Shown here: positions 16,477 through 26,717 of the stretch, piece after piece
Numbering within the stretch: the first letter of the stretch is position 1
Layout of the letters: each line of letters starts with the position of its first letter
Assembly: GCA_009695065.1 (NCBI GenBank)
Contig: SIBR01000016.1
Span: 1-64,000, forward strand
DNA: 64,000 nucleotides
Source: Opitutus sp.
Lineage (GTDB): Bacteria; Verrucomicrobiota; Verrucomicrobiae; Opitutales; Opitutaceae
Reading direction: 5' to 3'
Notes under the pieces: model-generated
What the model was told of the DNA's origin: nothing
Databases searched by the model: none
Seen by the model: the letters and a program-made list of their open reading frames with translations, nothing else
Made by a program: the position numbers and the translations under genes

Positions 16477-18669
16477 ATGCTCGCATTCCCGTTCCGACTC
16501 CCGTCGCTCGCGTCCTCCACCCGTTCCCGCCGTAGTAGCGGATACATCATTTTCCTCGTGGGCCTCACCGGCGGCCTGTTCGGGGCCGCGGCCACCCTCG
16601 AAGATCCCAAGGCTCGCGCCGCGCTGCCGGAGTTTAAGGTGATTCCGGCGGCCAAACAGGAAGAGCTGACGCCCGCCGCGAAAGTCGACCTCGCCCCGTT
16701 CGCACGCTGGGACCGTTCCCACGGCGACAACGGTGCCCGGCGCTACTCGACGCTCACCCAGATCAACCGCGACAACGTCAAGTCGCTCGAGTTGGCATGG
16801 ACGTTTCATTCCATGGACGCGCGGAAGGGATCGGGCGAGCCCGGCAATATCGAGTGCACCCCCATCATCGTCGACGGCATCATGTACGGTCCGACTCCCG
16901 GCCGGGCGATCGTCGCGGTCGACGCAGCCACCGGCGTCGAAAGCTGGCGCGTCCACCCGGAGCAGCCTGCCCGCCGTCGCCCGCAGGATGAACCGGCTTT
17001 TCGCGGCCTGCTGCACTGGCCCGGCGACCGCGAAAATGTGGCGCGCATCCTCTTTGGCAGCGGTGATTGGGTCTACGCGATTGATCCGAAGACTGGTAAA
17101 CCCACCCCCGGCTTCGGTGAGGGCGGACGCACGAATATTCCCACCGGAAACGTCGCCGAAGGGGCGATCTATAACTACATCTTCGCGGTCACCGGAAAAA
17201 CCGGCGACGCCTACGGCTACGACGTCCGCACCGGCAGGATGCTCTGGCGCTTCAAGACGCAGAGCGAGGAATTCGGTTCGACGTCCGGCGGCAACGCCTG
17301 GAGCGGACTATCGCTCGACGACCAAAGAGGCATTGTGTTCCTCGCCATCGGAAACCCATCGCCCACCATGGTCGGCATCGATCGTCCCGGGGATAATCTT
17401 TTCAGTAATTGTATCGTCGCGCTCGACGTGACGACCGGCAAACGCCTGTGGCATTTTCAGACCGTCGCGCATGACAACTGGGATCTCGATGTCGTCTCCC
17501 AACCCAACCTCCTGACGGTTATCCGGGATGGGAAGAAGGTCGACGTCGTAACCGGCATGTCGAAGGGGGGAACGCTGGTCCTCCTCGATCGACTCACCGG
17601 CAAGCCAGTCTTTCCCTTCCGCCTGCGGCGGGCGCCGGTTTCCACCCTGCCCGGCGAAACCACGGCCCCCTACCAGCCGGATCCGGAAATGCCCGAGCAA
17701 ATCAACCCGATGGAATTCAACCCGGCGGACATCACGGACCGCACCCCGGAAGCGCGTGAATTTGTCACCAAGGTGGTCCAGCAATCGAACTACGGTTTCT
17801 ATGCGCCGCACATCGAGGGCAAATCGACGCTCTTTATCGGTTCGCGCGGTGGGGCCGAGTGGTCCGGCGCGGCGGTCGATATTCCAACCGGCCGGATCTA
17901 CGTGACCTCCAACCGCTGGGTTTCGAAAATCACCGTCGTATCCAACGACGACCGCGGCCGGGACCCGAAGTATCCGCCGTCAGCGGGCGAGAAGCACTAC
18001 GACCTGCACTGCTCGGCCTGCCACGGGCCGACCCGCGCCGGGCTCGGCGTCGCGCCACCCCTGGTCGGGTTGGGTAACCGGATGAAGGATGCCGACGTCC
18101 TCGCGCTGCTCGCCACGGGACGCGGCGGCATGCCACCCAACCTGATTCTGAATGCCGACGAAAAGAAGGACCTCCTGGATTTCCTCTTCCGTCGCAACCA
18201 GCCGCCGTCGCGGAAGGCGGCGCCAACCGACCGGCAATACGGTTTTGACGGCTTCAAATTCCTGGTCGACCACGAGGGCTATCCCGGCATCAAGCCGCCG
18301 TGGGGCCTCCTCAATTGTTTCGACATGAACACCGGCAAAGCGCTCTGGCGCGTGCCCTTGGGCGAATTTGAGGAGCTCACCAAAAAGGGCACGCCCATCA
18401 CCGGCTCGCAAAACCTCGGCGGTGCCACCGTCACCGCCGGCGGGCTGGTGTTCGTCGCCGGCACCGAGGACGAAAAACTCCGGGCGTTCGACGCCGACAC
18501 GGGGAAGGAACTCTGGCAGGCCAAGCTGCCGCATGCGGGCACGGCGGCTCCGGCGATCTACGAAGTCAACGGCCGACAATTCGTCGTCATCACCGCCACC
18601 GGCGGCGGACGCGTCGGCGGCAAATCGGGACCCGGCGATACCTACGTCGCGTTTGCGCTTAAGAAATAG
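16477..18669 (+). CDS. PQQ-dependent dehydrogenase with inserted cytochrome c domain
   Basis: A 730-residue quinoprotein of the membrane-bound glucose-dehydrogenase-like superfamily. A hydrophobic N-terminus (YIIFLVGLTGGLFGAAATL) acts as a signal or anchor. PQQ propeller repeats occupy about residues 75-480 (DAATGVESWR, VRTGRMLWRF, DVTTGKRLWHF). A heme c site CSACHG lies at residues 512-517 with GRGGMPPN as a likely axial-methionine segment, and the propeller then resumes (DADTGKELWQAKLPH) to the end. A cytochrome inserted within the propeller is known in this enzyme group. Electrons would pass from PQQ through heme to the respiratory chain. The substrate is likely a sugar or alcohol but is not determinable. 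The amidohydrolase gene follows after 26 bp, suggesting co-transcription. The 299-bp gap upstream shows no gene. Confidence 0.9.
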   Translation: MLAFPFRLPSLASSTRSRRSSGYIIFLVGLTGGLFGAAATLEDPKARAALPEFKVIPAAKQEELTPAAKVDLAPFARWDRSHGDNGARRYSTLTQINRDNVKSLELAWTFHSMDARKGSGEPGNIECTPIIVDGIMYGPTPGRAIVAVDAATGVESWRVHPEQPARRRPQDEPAFRGLLHWPGDRENVARILFGSGDWVYAIDPKTGKPTPGFGEGGRTNIPTGNVAEGAIYNYIFAVTGKTGDAYGYDVRTGRMLWRFKTQSEEFGSTSGGNAWSGLSLDDQRGIVFLAIGNPSPTMVGIDRPGDNLFSNCIVALDVTTGKRLWHFQTVAHDNWDLDVVSQPNLLTVIRDGKKVDVVTGMSKGGTLVLLDRLTGKPVFPFRLRRAPVSTLPGETTAPYQPDPEMPEQINPMEFNPADITDRTPEAREFVTKVVQQSNYGFYAPHIEGKSTLFIGSRGGAEWSGAAVDIPTGRIYVTSNRWVSKITVVSNDDRGRDPKYPPSAGEKHYDLHCSACHGPTRAGLGVAPPLVGLGNRMKDADVLALLATGRGGMPPNLILNADEKKDLLDFLFRRNQPPSRKAAPTDRQYGFDGFKFLVDHEGYPGIKPPWGLLNCFDMNTGKALWRVPLGEFEELTKKGTPITGSQNLGGATVTAGGLVFVAGTEDEKLRAFDADTGKELWQAKLPHAGTAAPAIYEVNGRQFVVITATGGGRVGGKSGPGDTYVAFALKK

Positions 18670-18695
18670 GCCCACCCAGCAACATTCTTCGATCC

Positions 18696-19640
18696 ATGCT
18701 CCCGTCCCCGCCCGACCCCCAACCTACCGGCGTATCGCGCCGCGAATTTCTCCGCACCTCGGCGGTCCTGCTCGGTTCCGCCTCGCTGTTGCGGCCCGTC
18801 TCCGCCGCGGCAGCTCCGCCGGAGCCGATCATCGACATCCACCAGCACTACAAGTACCTGAAGCGGCCGGACGACAATCTCCTGTTTCATCAAGCGACCC
18901 TCGGGATCACCACCACCGTGCTGCTACCGGGCGCGGACGACACGGGCAACCCGAGTTCGGACATGGAGCTCAATGCCGCGGTTCTGGAGTTTGTGCGCGC
19001 GCATCCCAAGCGGTTCTATTTTTTCGCCAACGACCGGGCGGACCGGCCCGGCGCGCGGCAGAAGATGGAAAAATATCTCAAGCTGGGCGCCATCGGGATC
19101 GGCGAACAGAAGACGAGGATGCCCTGCGATTCACCGCATGCCGTGATGGTCGCGGAACTCGCCCAAGAGTACGACGTGCCGGTGCACATCCATTTCGAGA
19201 ACGGCAAATACAACACCGGCATTGAGCGCTTTCCGAAGATGCTGGAACGGTTCCCGCGGGTGAAGTTCATCGGCCACGCGCAGGAGTGGTGGGGCAACAT
19301 CGACAAGAATCACAATCCGACGACAAACTACCCCACCGGCAAAGTGACCCCGGGCGGGCTGACCGACCGGATGTTGTCTGACTACCCCAACCTCTGGGGC
19401 GACCTAGCGGCCGGTTCGGGCAACAACGCCTTCATGCGGGACGAGGACCACGCGCGTTGGTTCATCGAAAAGCATCAGGACAAGCTGATTTTCGGCTCGG
19501 ATTGCACGGACCGCGTGGCCCACGGGCCGATTTGTATTGGAGCGCGGCAAATAGCCACCGTGCGGCGGCTCGCCCCGAGCAAGGCCGTGGAACGAAAGCT
19601 CCTCTACGAAAACGCGCGGAAACTCCTGCGGATCACCTGA
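18696..19640 (+). CDS. Tat-exported amidohydrolase-2 family protein
   Basis: A 314-residue TIM-barrel metal hydrolase. A twin-arginine signal (SRREFLRTSA) is followed by a hydrophobic stretch ending near residue 40. The HxH metal motif is in DIHQHY (His49, His51). VHIHFENG and FIGHAQEWW give further histidine ligands, and FGSDCTD gives the late aspartate. This pattern fits amidohydrolase 2 proteins, which include decarboxylases and lactonases. Tat export implies folding with metal in the cytoplasm before secretion. It lies 26 bp after the PQQ dehydrogenase gene, so a lactone product of that oxidation is a reasonable but unproven substrate. Confidence 0.85.
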   Translation: MLPSPPDPQPTGVSRREFLRTSAVLLGSASLLRPVSAAAAPPEPIIDIHQHYKYLKRPDDNLLFHQATLGITTTVLLPGADDTGNPSSDMELNAAVLEFVRAHPKRFYFFANDRADRPGARQKMEKYLKLGAIGIGEQKTRMPCDSPHAVMVAELAQEYDVPVHIHFENGKYNTGIERFPKMLERFPRVKFIGHAQEWWGNIDKNHNPTTNYPTGKVTPGGLTDRMLSDYPNLWGDLAAGSGNNAFMRDEDHARWFIEKHQDKLIFGSDCTDRVAHGPICIGARQIATVRRLAPSKAVERKLLYENARKLLRIT

Positions 19641-19715
19641 TCCGTCCGCGAACTGCCCGGCGTGAGTCGTCGCCGGCGAAGCGGTGTCCCTTTAACGGCC
19701 ATCCCGCCTTTCTTC

Positions 19716-22374
19716 ATGCTTCACCTCCGACTCTGCGTCACGGCTCTCGTCATCGCGGTTGTTCCGGCCCTCACCCGGGGCCAATCCTCCCCGGCCAACC
19801 GGCCCTGGCCTCCCGGCGTGCAAAAAGTCTCGGACGAGTCTCCGGCCCTTTCGCCCGAAGAATCGCTCAAGACCTTTTTCATGCCGCCGGGCTACCGCGT
19901 CGAACTCGTGGCCAGCGAGCCGCTGGTGCGGGACCCGATCGCCGATCGATTGGGATACCCGCGGCCGGCTGTGGGTCGTCGAAATGCCCGCCTACGTGCG
20001 CAATCTCGACCTGCCCGAACCCAACCTCGATCCGATCTGCCGGATCGTGGTGCTCGAAGACACCGACCACGACGGCCGGATGGACAAACGCACCGTGTTT
20101 GCCGACCGCATGGTCCTGCCCCGCGCCGTGAAGGTCCTCGACCAAGGTGTCCTTGTCGCCGAGCCCCCCTACATCTGGCTGATGCACGACCGCGACGGCG
20201 ACCTGCGGATGCACACCAAGGAGATGATCACCGACAAGTACGGCCGGCGGGAGGCGAGTGTGGAGAAAAACGCCAACAGCCTGAACTGGTCGCTCGACAA
20301 CTGGATCTACACCGCCGGGTGCTACATCTACCTGCGGCTTAAGAACGGAAAATTCGAGGTGCGAAAAACCCTGTCGCGCGGCGAATGGGGTGTGACGCAC
20401 GACGATGCCGGTCGCGTCTTCCGCAACACGAACGAATCGCCTCTCCACGTCGATTTCGTACCGACGCCCTACTTTGCGCGCAACCCGAACCTGCTGCGCA
20501 CCCGCGGCAGTTACGACCGGCTCGGCGCCTTCGAGGAGATCAACACCGTCTGGCCGGTGCGGCCCAACCCCGGCACCAATCGCGCCTATCAGGCCGGCAT
20601 CGATCGACCCGACGGTTCGATTGCCCGCTTCACCTCGGTCTGCGCCCCGCTGATCTACCGCGGCGACCGGCTGCCGGCCGAGCTCTACGGCAACGCTTTC
20701 CTCGCCGAACCGGCCGCCAATCTCGTCAGCCGCGCCATCCTCAACGACGACGGCACGACGTTGCGCGTGCGCAAGGCGTATGAGAAAGGCGAATTCCTCG
20801 CTTCGACTGACGAACGCTTTCGCCCAGTAGCCCTTTCCAATGGTCCCGACGGCACCCTGTACGTCGTCGACATGTATCGCGGGATCATTCAGGAGCGCAT
20901 CGACATCACCGAGTATCTCCACGGCCAGATTCTCAAGCGGAAGCTGGACCAGTCGATCGAGCTGGGGCGCATTTACCGGGTCGTGCACGAGACGACGCAG
21001 CGCGACGAAACCCCGGCCCTCGCCGGAGCTTCTTCAGCCGAGTTGGTGGCCGCCCTCTCGCATACCAACGGCTGGAGGCGCGACCGCGCCCAGCAACTGC
21101 TCGTCGAACACAACGACAAGTCCGTTGCTCCGGCGCTCGTGAAGCTCGCCCACGAAGCGGACAATCCCCGGACCCGCCTGCACGCATTGTGGACGCTGGA
21201 CGGCATCGACGCCATCGACCAGGCGACCGTCACGAAAGCGCTGACCGACGCATCCAAGGACGTCCGCGCCTCCGCCGTCCGCCTCGCGGAACGCTGGCTC
21301 GGCGACACCGATTCGTCGATTCAAGCCGCAGTTCTCAAGCGGCTCGACGACTCCGATTGGTCCGTCCGGCAGCAACTGGCCGCGTCGCTCGGTGCACTGC
21401 CGCAGGGTCCGCGTGAAAAGGCGCTCGCCTCGCTCCTCGAGCGCCACGCCGACGATCCAGTGACCCTCGATGCCGCTTTGAGCGGCGCACGCGGATCCGA
21501 GGCCGTCGGGCTCGAAAAACTAGTGCAGGCCGCCGACGCCCCGAAACCGGGGCGCGACCCCGCCCTTATCATGCTCACCGCGACGATCGTGCGCAGCGCG
21601 CAGGATGGAGCCGTCCAGACCCTCTTAACCTGGATCGCCGACGATCGGCGTCCGAAATGGCAGCGCGCGACGTTGCTGCGCGGAGCCGAGGTGGCCCTGC
21701 TCGGCGCCACCATGCCCGGCACGGTCGTGGAAAAACGTCCGGTCCTCGGCGACCGCATTGCAGGCGGCGGGAATTATAAATTCACCCGCCCGGTCGAGCC
21801 CGCGCCGGCCGCTCGCGCCACCCGGCCCGGCAGCAGCCGCTCGCTGCGGCTGAATCACGAACCGGCGGCGTTTTCCGCCCTCGTCGCCCGCGGTGGCGAC
21901 CTCGGATCGCGCGCCAAGGCCGTGCTGGCCCGCGTGGTGTGGCCGGGCAAGCCGGGCGCCCCTGCGCCGATCGTCGCCCTTTCACGCGAAGAGCAGGCGC
22001 GCTACGATGCGGGGAGCGAGATCTACAAGAACATCTGCCAGGCCTGCCACCAGCGCGACGGGCGCGGCTAGGATGGCCTCGCACCGAGTCTCGTTGGCTC
22101 GGAGCTGGCGCTCGCTCCGGCCGAGATCACGGCACGCATCCTCCTCAACGGTAAAGAGGGTCGCATCGGGCTCATGCCTCCCGTCGGCGCGATTCTGACC
22201 GACGAAAAGATCGCCAGTGTGCTGACCTACGTCCGACGCGAGTGGGGTCAGGGCGGATCCGCGGTCGATCCCGCTTCGGTCAAGAACATCCGGGTTCTCA
22301 CCGCCGGCCGCGCCCGCGCCTGGAAGCACGAGGAGTTGCTGGAAATGCTTCCGCCGGGTCGCGACGGAAAGTGA
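19716..22374 (+). pseudogene. PVC-type heme protein gene broken by one frameshift and one amber codon
   Basis: Read from the ATG at 19716, the product starts with a signal peptide (LCVTALVIAVVPALTRGQ) and reaches VASEPLVRDPIA. The frame then fails at 19944. Dropping that one G restores DPIAIDWDTRGRLWVVEMP and the frame runs on through the propeller, HEAT repeats and heme site CQACHQRDGRG. There a TAG (22069-22071) replaces what is probably CAG, since the same frame continues as DGLAPSLVGSE and ends naturally at 22374 after GLMPPVGAIL and LTYVRREWG. The architecture matches the intact gene at 4834. The amber sits between the heme motif and the probable axial methionine, so even a frame-corrected product would lose heme ligation. 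Either a young pseudogene or sequence error. Confidence 0.88.
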
Positions 22375-22476
22375 ACGTATCACCGCGCTCCGAAGAGCCA
22401 GATGGGCGATCGCATTCGACGGCGCGGCATAGAGCCGGCTTGAACCGGCCGATTGAATTGCCGCTAATCGCTGCTC

Positions 22477-24954
22477 GTGACAACGATTCTGAACCGCGAA
22501 CGCAAGGAAACGGGCCCGCACCGTTGCTCAAGCCATCGCGCAAGATTCAAATCGTCGATCAGCTTCGTGGCCCTGTTCCTCTTCGGAGCCGCCAGCCCGC
22601 CTGAAGCCTTCGCCGCTGCGCCGGCGCCCGAAGGCCGAGCACCAAACGCATCTGTCTCCACCGCGCAATTGCCTGCATCCCTGCCCGGCAGCGACCCGCT
22701 GGTGGGGCAAGAGGACCTGGCCCGGCTGACGAATTCGGGGTGGCACGATTATCTCTCGGCGGAGATCGCGGCGAAAAAGCAAACGCGCGAAAAACTTTGG
22801 GCGCGGGACGTCTCGTCGCCCGAAGCCTACACGCGCTCAGTGGAGCCCAATCGGGAACGTCTCCGCCGCCATCTGGGCGTCATCGATTCGCGGGTGGCGG
22901 CACCCCAGTTGGAAATCGTTTTCCCCGCAGACCATCCGGGCCCGCTGGCTGAGACGACCGCGTATCAGGCCTGGGCAGTACGGTGGCCCGTCTTGGCGGG
23001 GGTCCAAGGCGAAGGCATCATGCTGCGCCCCCGCGGCGAACCCACCGCCCTCGTGGTGCTCATCCCGGACGCTGACCAACTGCCGGAGGAACTCGCCGGA
23101 TTGACCGAAAAACATTCCGCCGGTGCATCAGTCGCCTGCCGCCTGGCCGGAAGCGGCGCGGTCGTCATCATTCCCGTCCTGGCCAACCGCGGTTCCAGGC
23201 ATGCCGGTGATGACCGTCTCGGCATTGCCACGGACCAATCCCAACGGGAATGGATCTACCGCCAGTCGACGGAGGTCGGCCGGCATGTCGCCGGCTACGA
23301 GATTCAAAAGATCCTCGCCGTCATCGACTGGTTTTCGTCATCAGGCCGAGCCGGCCGGCCGGTCGGGGTCGCCGGCAATGGCGAAGGGGGCCTCCTCACA
23401 TTCTACGCCGGGGCACTGGACACGCGCATCGCGGCGACTTGGGTCGGTGGATATTTTCAACCGCGCGAACAGGTGTGGCGGGAACCGCTCTACCGAAATG
23501 TCTGGGGATTGCTTGAGGAGTTTGGCGACGCGGAAATCGCCACGCTCGTCGCCCCGCGAACGCTGGTCGTCGAACCGAGTCGGGGTCCGGAAATTTTGTC
23601 CCCACCGGCAAAGATCTCCGGTCCGGCCTACGCCCGCTCCGCCGCGCCAGGGGTCATCGCCAATCCGACTTTCGGTGCCATCCGGGGCGAATGGCTACGC
23701 GCCCTCGCCTTGGCCGGCCCCGGAGTCACCCGGCAATTTCACTTCACCGCGGGACCGGAGGAAACCCTCGGTCTATTCGGCGGTGAAAAGGCGCTTCGTG
23801 TTTTCTGGACCGGCCTCGCAGCGACTCAGCCCGTGGGAGAAGTCGAACCGTGGACAAATACGCTGCCGCCCTCGCCCGAGGCTGTTGCGGAGCGTGAACA
23901 CCGCACGATTCGAGAGCTGCAGGACCATGCGCAAACCCAGATCCGGCTTTCGGAGTACGCACGGGACAAATTCTTCTGGTCCCGGATAAAACCGTCCACG
24001 CCGGACACGTGGCAGGCCCAGCTGGCGCCGTTTCGCCGGCAACTCACCCGCGACGTGATCGGCCAGCTGTCCGACAGCGCTGCACCGCTGCGCCCGCGAA
24101 CGCGGATCGCCCCCGAATTTTCGAGCCCAAAGTGGACCGCTTATACCGTCGTTCTGGACGTCTTTCCCGGCGTCATCACCTGGGGGCACCTGCTGCTGCC
24201 CAACGATCTCAAGGTCGGCGAACGGCGACCGGTTGTGGTTTGCCAGCACGGCTCCGGCGGTCTGCCGCGGGACACCTTCGAGGAAAATCCGGCGGCGCGC
24301 GCCCATCAGATTTACCAGGGGTTCGCCGCCCGGCTCGCCGCCCGCGGCTTCATCGTCTACGCGCCGTATCTGCCCAATCGGGTGGGCGGTGCCGACTACA
24401 AGGAGTTGCAGCGCAAAGCCAGTTTGCTGCGGCAATCCCTCTTCAGCCTGAGCACGCGCAGCCACGAGCGCACCCTGCTCTGGCTGCACCAGCAGCCCTT
24501 CGTGGACCCGACCCGCATCGCCTGCTATGGCATGTCCTATGGCGCCAAGGCCACGATCCGCGCCGTCGCGGCCCTCCAGGGCTACTGCCTCGCGATCTGC
24601 TCCGGCGATTTCAACGACAACGTAGCCGCGGTAACCACCGTGCGCCACGACAGGAACGAAGCCATGTACTATCCGGACTACGAGTTGGTGGAATACAACC
24701 TCGCCAATACGTTCAACTACGCGGAAATGGCAGCCTTGATCGCCCCGCGGCCCTTCATGGTGGAATTTGGCTACAACGATCGCGCCGTTCAATTGGAGGG
24801 CGCGGCGGCCGAATACGCAAAAGTCGCCCGCCTCTATTTCCGTCTCGGCATCCCGGAACGCACCGCCATCGAATTTTTCGACGGCGGCCACACGGTGCCC
24901 GGACGGGGCACATTCGAGTTCCTGCACCGCTTCCTGCGCTGGCCCAAACCATGA
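22477..24954 (+). CDS. Exported two-unit alpha/beta-hydrolase, paralogue of the 7886 protein
   Basis: 825 residues from a GTG at 22477; no better start precedes the hydrophobic signal segment (SISFVALFLFGAASPPEAFA). Sequence and layout follow the protein at 7886 throughout, with shared AVRWPVLAGV, WREPLYRNVWGLL and FNYAEMAALIAPRPFMVE-type stretches. The first unit's elbow is GNGEGG, so Gly302 replaces the expected serine. The second unit has GMSYGA with Ser687, and GGHTVPGRGTF gives the candidate histidine. The conserved loss in both paralogues suggests one ancestral event rather than recent decay. The stop codon overlaps the ATG of the next gene (ATGA at 24951), an odd coupling with a cytoplasmic glycosyltransferase. 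Confidence 0.8.
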   Translation: MTTILNRERKETGPHRCSSHRARFKSSISFVALFLFGAASPPEAFAAAPAPEGRAPNASVSTAQLPASLPGSDPLVGQEDLARLTNSGWHDYLSAEIAAKKQTREKLWARDVSSPEAYTRSVEPNRERLRRHLGVIDSRVAAPQLEIVFPADHPGPLAETTAYQAWAVRWPVLAGVQGEGIMLRPRGEPTALVVLIPDADQLPEELAGLTEKHSAGASVACRLAGSGAVVIIPVLANRGSRHAGDDRLGIATDQSQREWIYRQSTEVGRHVAGYEIQKILAVIDWFSSSGRAGRPVGVAGNGEGGLLTFYAGALDTRIAATWVGGYFQPREQVWREPLYRNVWGLLEEFGDAEIATLVAPRTLVVEPSRGPEILSPPAKISGPAYARSAAPGVIANPTFGAIRGEWLRALALAGPGVTRQFHFTAGPEETLGLFGGEKALRVFWTGLAATQPVGEVEPWTNTLPPSPEAVAEREHRTIRELQDHAQTQIRLSEYARDKFFWSRIKPSTPDTWQAQLAPFRRQLTRDVIGQLSDSAAPLRPRTRIAPEFSSPKWTAYTVVLDVFPGVITWGHLLLPNDLKVGERRPVVVCQHGSGGLPRDTFEENPAARAHQIYQGFAARLAARGFIVYAPYLPNRVGGADYKELQRKASLLRQSLFSLSTRSHERTLLWLHQQPFVDPTRIACYGMSYGAKATIRAVAALQGYCLAICSGDFNDNVAAVTTVRHDRNEAMYYPDYELVEYNLANTFNYAEMAALIAPRPFMVEFGYNDRAVQLEGAAAEYAKVARLYFRLGIPERTAIEFFDGGHTVPGRGTFEFLHRFLRWPKP

Positions 24955-26000
24955 ACCCATCCGCCGACGCGCCCCGCGTCCTCCTCATCCGCCGGCGTTA
25001 TCTGGGCGACATCGTCCTACTCGGCAGCGTGCTGCGCAACCTCCGGCTTCATTGGCCGGCCGCGTCGCTTACCGTCCTCACCGAGCCCGCCTACCGCGGC
25101 GTGCTCGCCCTCAACCCCGACGTAAACACTGCGCTCGCCCTGCCGCGCCGCCTGCCCGAGTGGCCCGGCTTTCTGCGCCAGTTGCGGCGGGCCCGTTTCA
25201 CGCACGTCCTCGATTTCGACAACACCGAGAAGACGGCGGCGGCGTCACGCTTCACTGGCGCGCGCGTGCGCGCCACGTTCAACCGCGAACTCATCCGCTT
25301 TCGCTACCGCTGGTTTTACACGCACACCGCGGTCGTCACGAATGCGTTCTACGATTCGCACGCCATCACCGAGACCTATCTCGCACTGCCCGCCGCGATC
25401 GGCGTGCCGATCGTCTCCCGCGAAGTCCGGCTCGAACCGCGTCCGGACGATCTAGCCGCCGCGCAACGGCTCGTCCCGCGCGGCCGGCGGAAGGTCCTCG
25501 TTCACCCCGGCTCGCGGAGTATCCACCGCATCTGGCCGGTCGAGCGCTTTGCCGCGGTCTGTGATCGCCTTCAGGATGAGTTGGGCGTGCAGGTATTCCT
25601 TACCGCCGGTCCGGGCGAGCAAGCGCTGGTCGACCAGATCCGGAAAAATGCCCGGACTCATACGGTAACCGTGCCACCCACCGCCCACGTCGGCGGCTTT
25701 GCGGCCCTCGCGGCGCAGTTTGACGTGTTTCTCTGCCACGACAGCGGCCCCATGCATGTGGCGGCCGCCGTCGGCACGCCGGTGGTTGCACTGTTCAGCT
25801 CCCAGAACGCCACGATCTGGCGCCCGCTCGGGGCGCAACACACCGTCCTGCAGACGTCGCTGCCGTGCGCCTGCATCGGTGACGCGGCGCCGACTCTCTG
25901 TGTACGCGGCGATTCGTATCGTAGCTACTGCGTGCGCAAGCTCACCGCAGACGAGGTCTTTCGCGCGGTGGTGGCGAAGTTGTCGGCGGCGCGGCCCTGA
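24951..26000 (+). CDS. Glycosyltransferase family 9 (heptosyltransferase-like)
   Basis: A 349-residue cytoplasmic enzyme. It opens with VLLIRRRYLGDIVLLGSVLRNL, the nucleotide-sugar transferase start typical of ADP-heptose:LPS heptosyltransferases. The second Rossmann half has VLVHPGSRSIHRIWP, then CHDSGPMHVAAAVGTPVVALF, the GT9 sugar-nucleotide binding signature. It probably adds heptose or another sugar to lipopolysaccharide core or a related surface glycan. The ATG overlaps the upstream stop by four bases. Downstream come a methyltransferase on the minus strand and two GT2 enzymes, which together look like a surface-glycan patch. Confidence 0.9.
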   Translation: MNPSADAPRVLLIRRRYLGDIVLLGSVLRNLRLHWPAASLTVLTEPAYRGVLALNPDVNTALALPRRLPEWPGFLRQLRRARFTHVLDFDNTEKTAAASRFTGARVRATFNRELIRFRYRWFYTHTAVVTNAFYDSHAITETYLALPAAIGVPIVSREVRLEPRPDDLAAAQRLVPRGRRKVLVHPGSRSIHRIWPVERFAAVCDRLQDELGVQVFLTAGPGEQALVDQIRKNARTHTVTVPPTAHVGGFAALAAQFDVFLCHDSGPMHVAAAVGTPVVALFSSQNATIWRPLGAQHTVLQTSLPCACIGDAAPTLCVRGDSYRSYCVRKLTADEVFRAVVAKLSAARP

Positions 26001-26006
26001 GGCCGC

Positions 26007-26717
26007 CTACATCCGAAACGCGATGATCGTTCCGGCCACGCCGACGATTTCCGCGAACCGGCCGGCTTTGATCTCCTCGAAGATCGCCCGCGTCACGCCA
26101 TCGGCCCGGCTGCCGAAATCGTGAAACGCGATCACCCCGCCACGCTTCACAAACGGCGCCCAAGCGCGGATGTCCGCCTTACACGCGTCGTAGGAATGAT
26201 CGCCGTCGATAAAAATAAAATCCACCGCGCCGCGTTTTGCCTCCAGTTGACGCGCGGCCGCCAGCGAATCGCTCACCACGGGTTCGGCCCGGGAGGAAAA
26301 CCCCAACGCGGCGAAGTTCGCCTGAAAGATTTCCAACGTGCTCTTCCGCCCAAGCTTGCGGAAATGCCGCTGATACCAGACCTCATCCTCCCCGCAGGTC
26401 GAAAGCCCTTGAAAGTTGTCCACCGCGAAAATCTTTGGTGACGCGCCTTTCAGTCCACCCGCGATGAAACAGGTCGACGCCCCCATCCAGGACCCGACCT
26501 CCACCACCTGCGCGTCTACCGGCAGGTCGTGCGCGAGCTGGAATAAATATCCACGCTCGGGAAAACTGCCCATGTCGTCGTCCCGGAAATGCCGCGCGAT
26601 CCGGCGGAACTCGCCCCAATTCAAATCGGGCCGGCGCTTCCGCGCTCCCCGCAGATAGCGGCCGCATTTTTGCGCGAAACGCAGATCGCGAACGATGGGC
26701 CAGTGCTTGAACGCCAT
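26007..26717 (-). CDS. Class I SAM-dependent methyltransferase (Methyltransf_24 type)
   Basis: 236 residues from the ATG whose complement is at 26715-26717. An upstream extension of the same frame is antisense to the glycosyltransferases and was discarded. Motif I reads VVEVGSWMGAST, the acidic motif II is in KIFAVDNFQG, and FIFIDGDHSYDACKADI is the characteristic IDGDHxY segment of the Methyltransf_24 family. A second acidic site is IAFHDFG. Such proteins methylate glycans or small secreted metabolites and are common beside glycosyltransferases. It is convergent with the GT9 gene, six bases apart, and divergent from the GT2 gene at 26961. Confidence 0.85.
   Translation of the reverse strand: MAFKHWPIVRDLRFAQKCGRYLRGARKRRPDLNWGEFRRIARHFRDDDMGSFPERGYLFQLAHDLPVDAQVVEVGSWMGASTCFIAGGLKGASPKIFAVDNFQGLSTCGEDEVWYQRHFRKLGRKSTLEIFQANFAALGFSSRAEPVVSDSLAAARQLEAKRGAVDFIFIDGDHSYDACKADIRAWAPFVKRGGVIAFHDFGSRADGVTRAIFEEIKAGRFAEIVGVAGTIIAFRM

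Noticed and set aside
19940..19950. Programmed frameshifting at 19944
   Set aside because: No slippery heptamer or following pseudoknot is evident, and the related intact gene at 4834 needs no shift.
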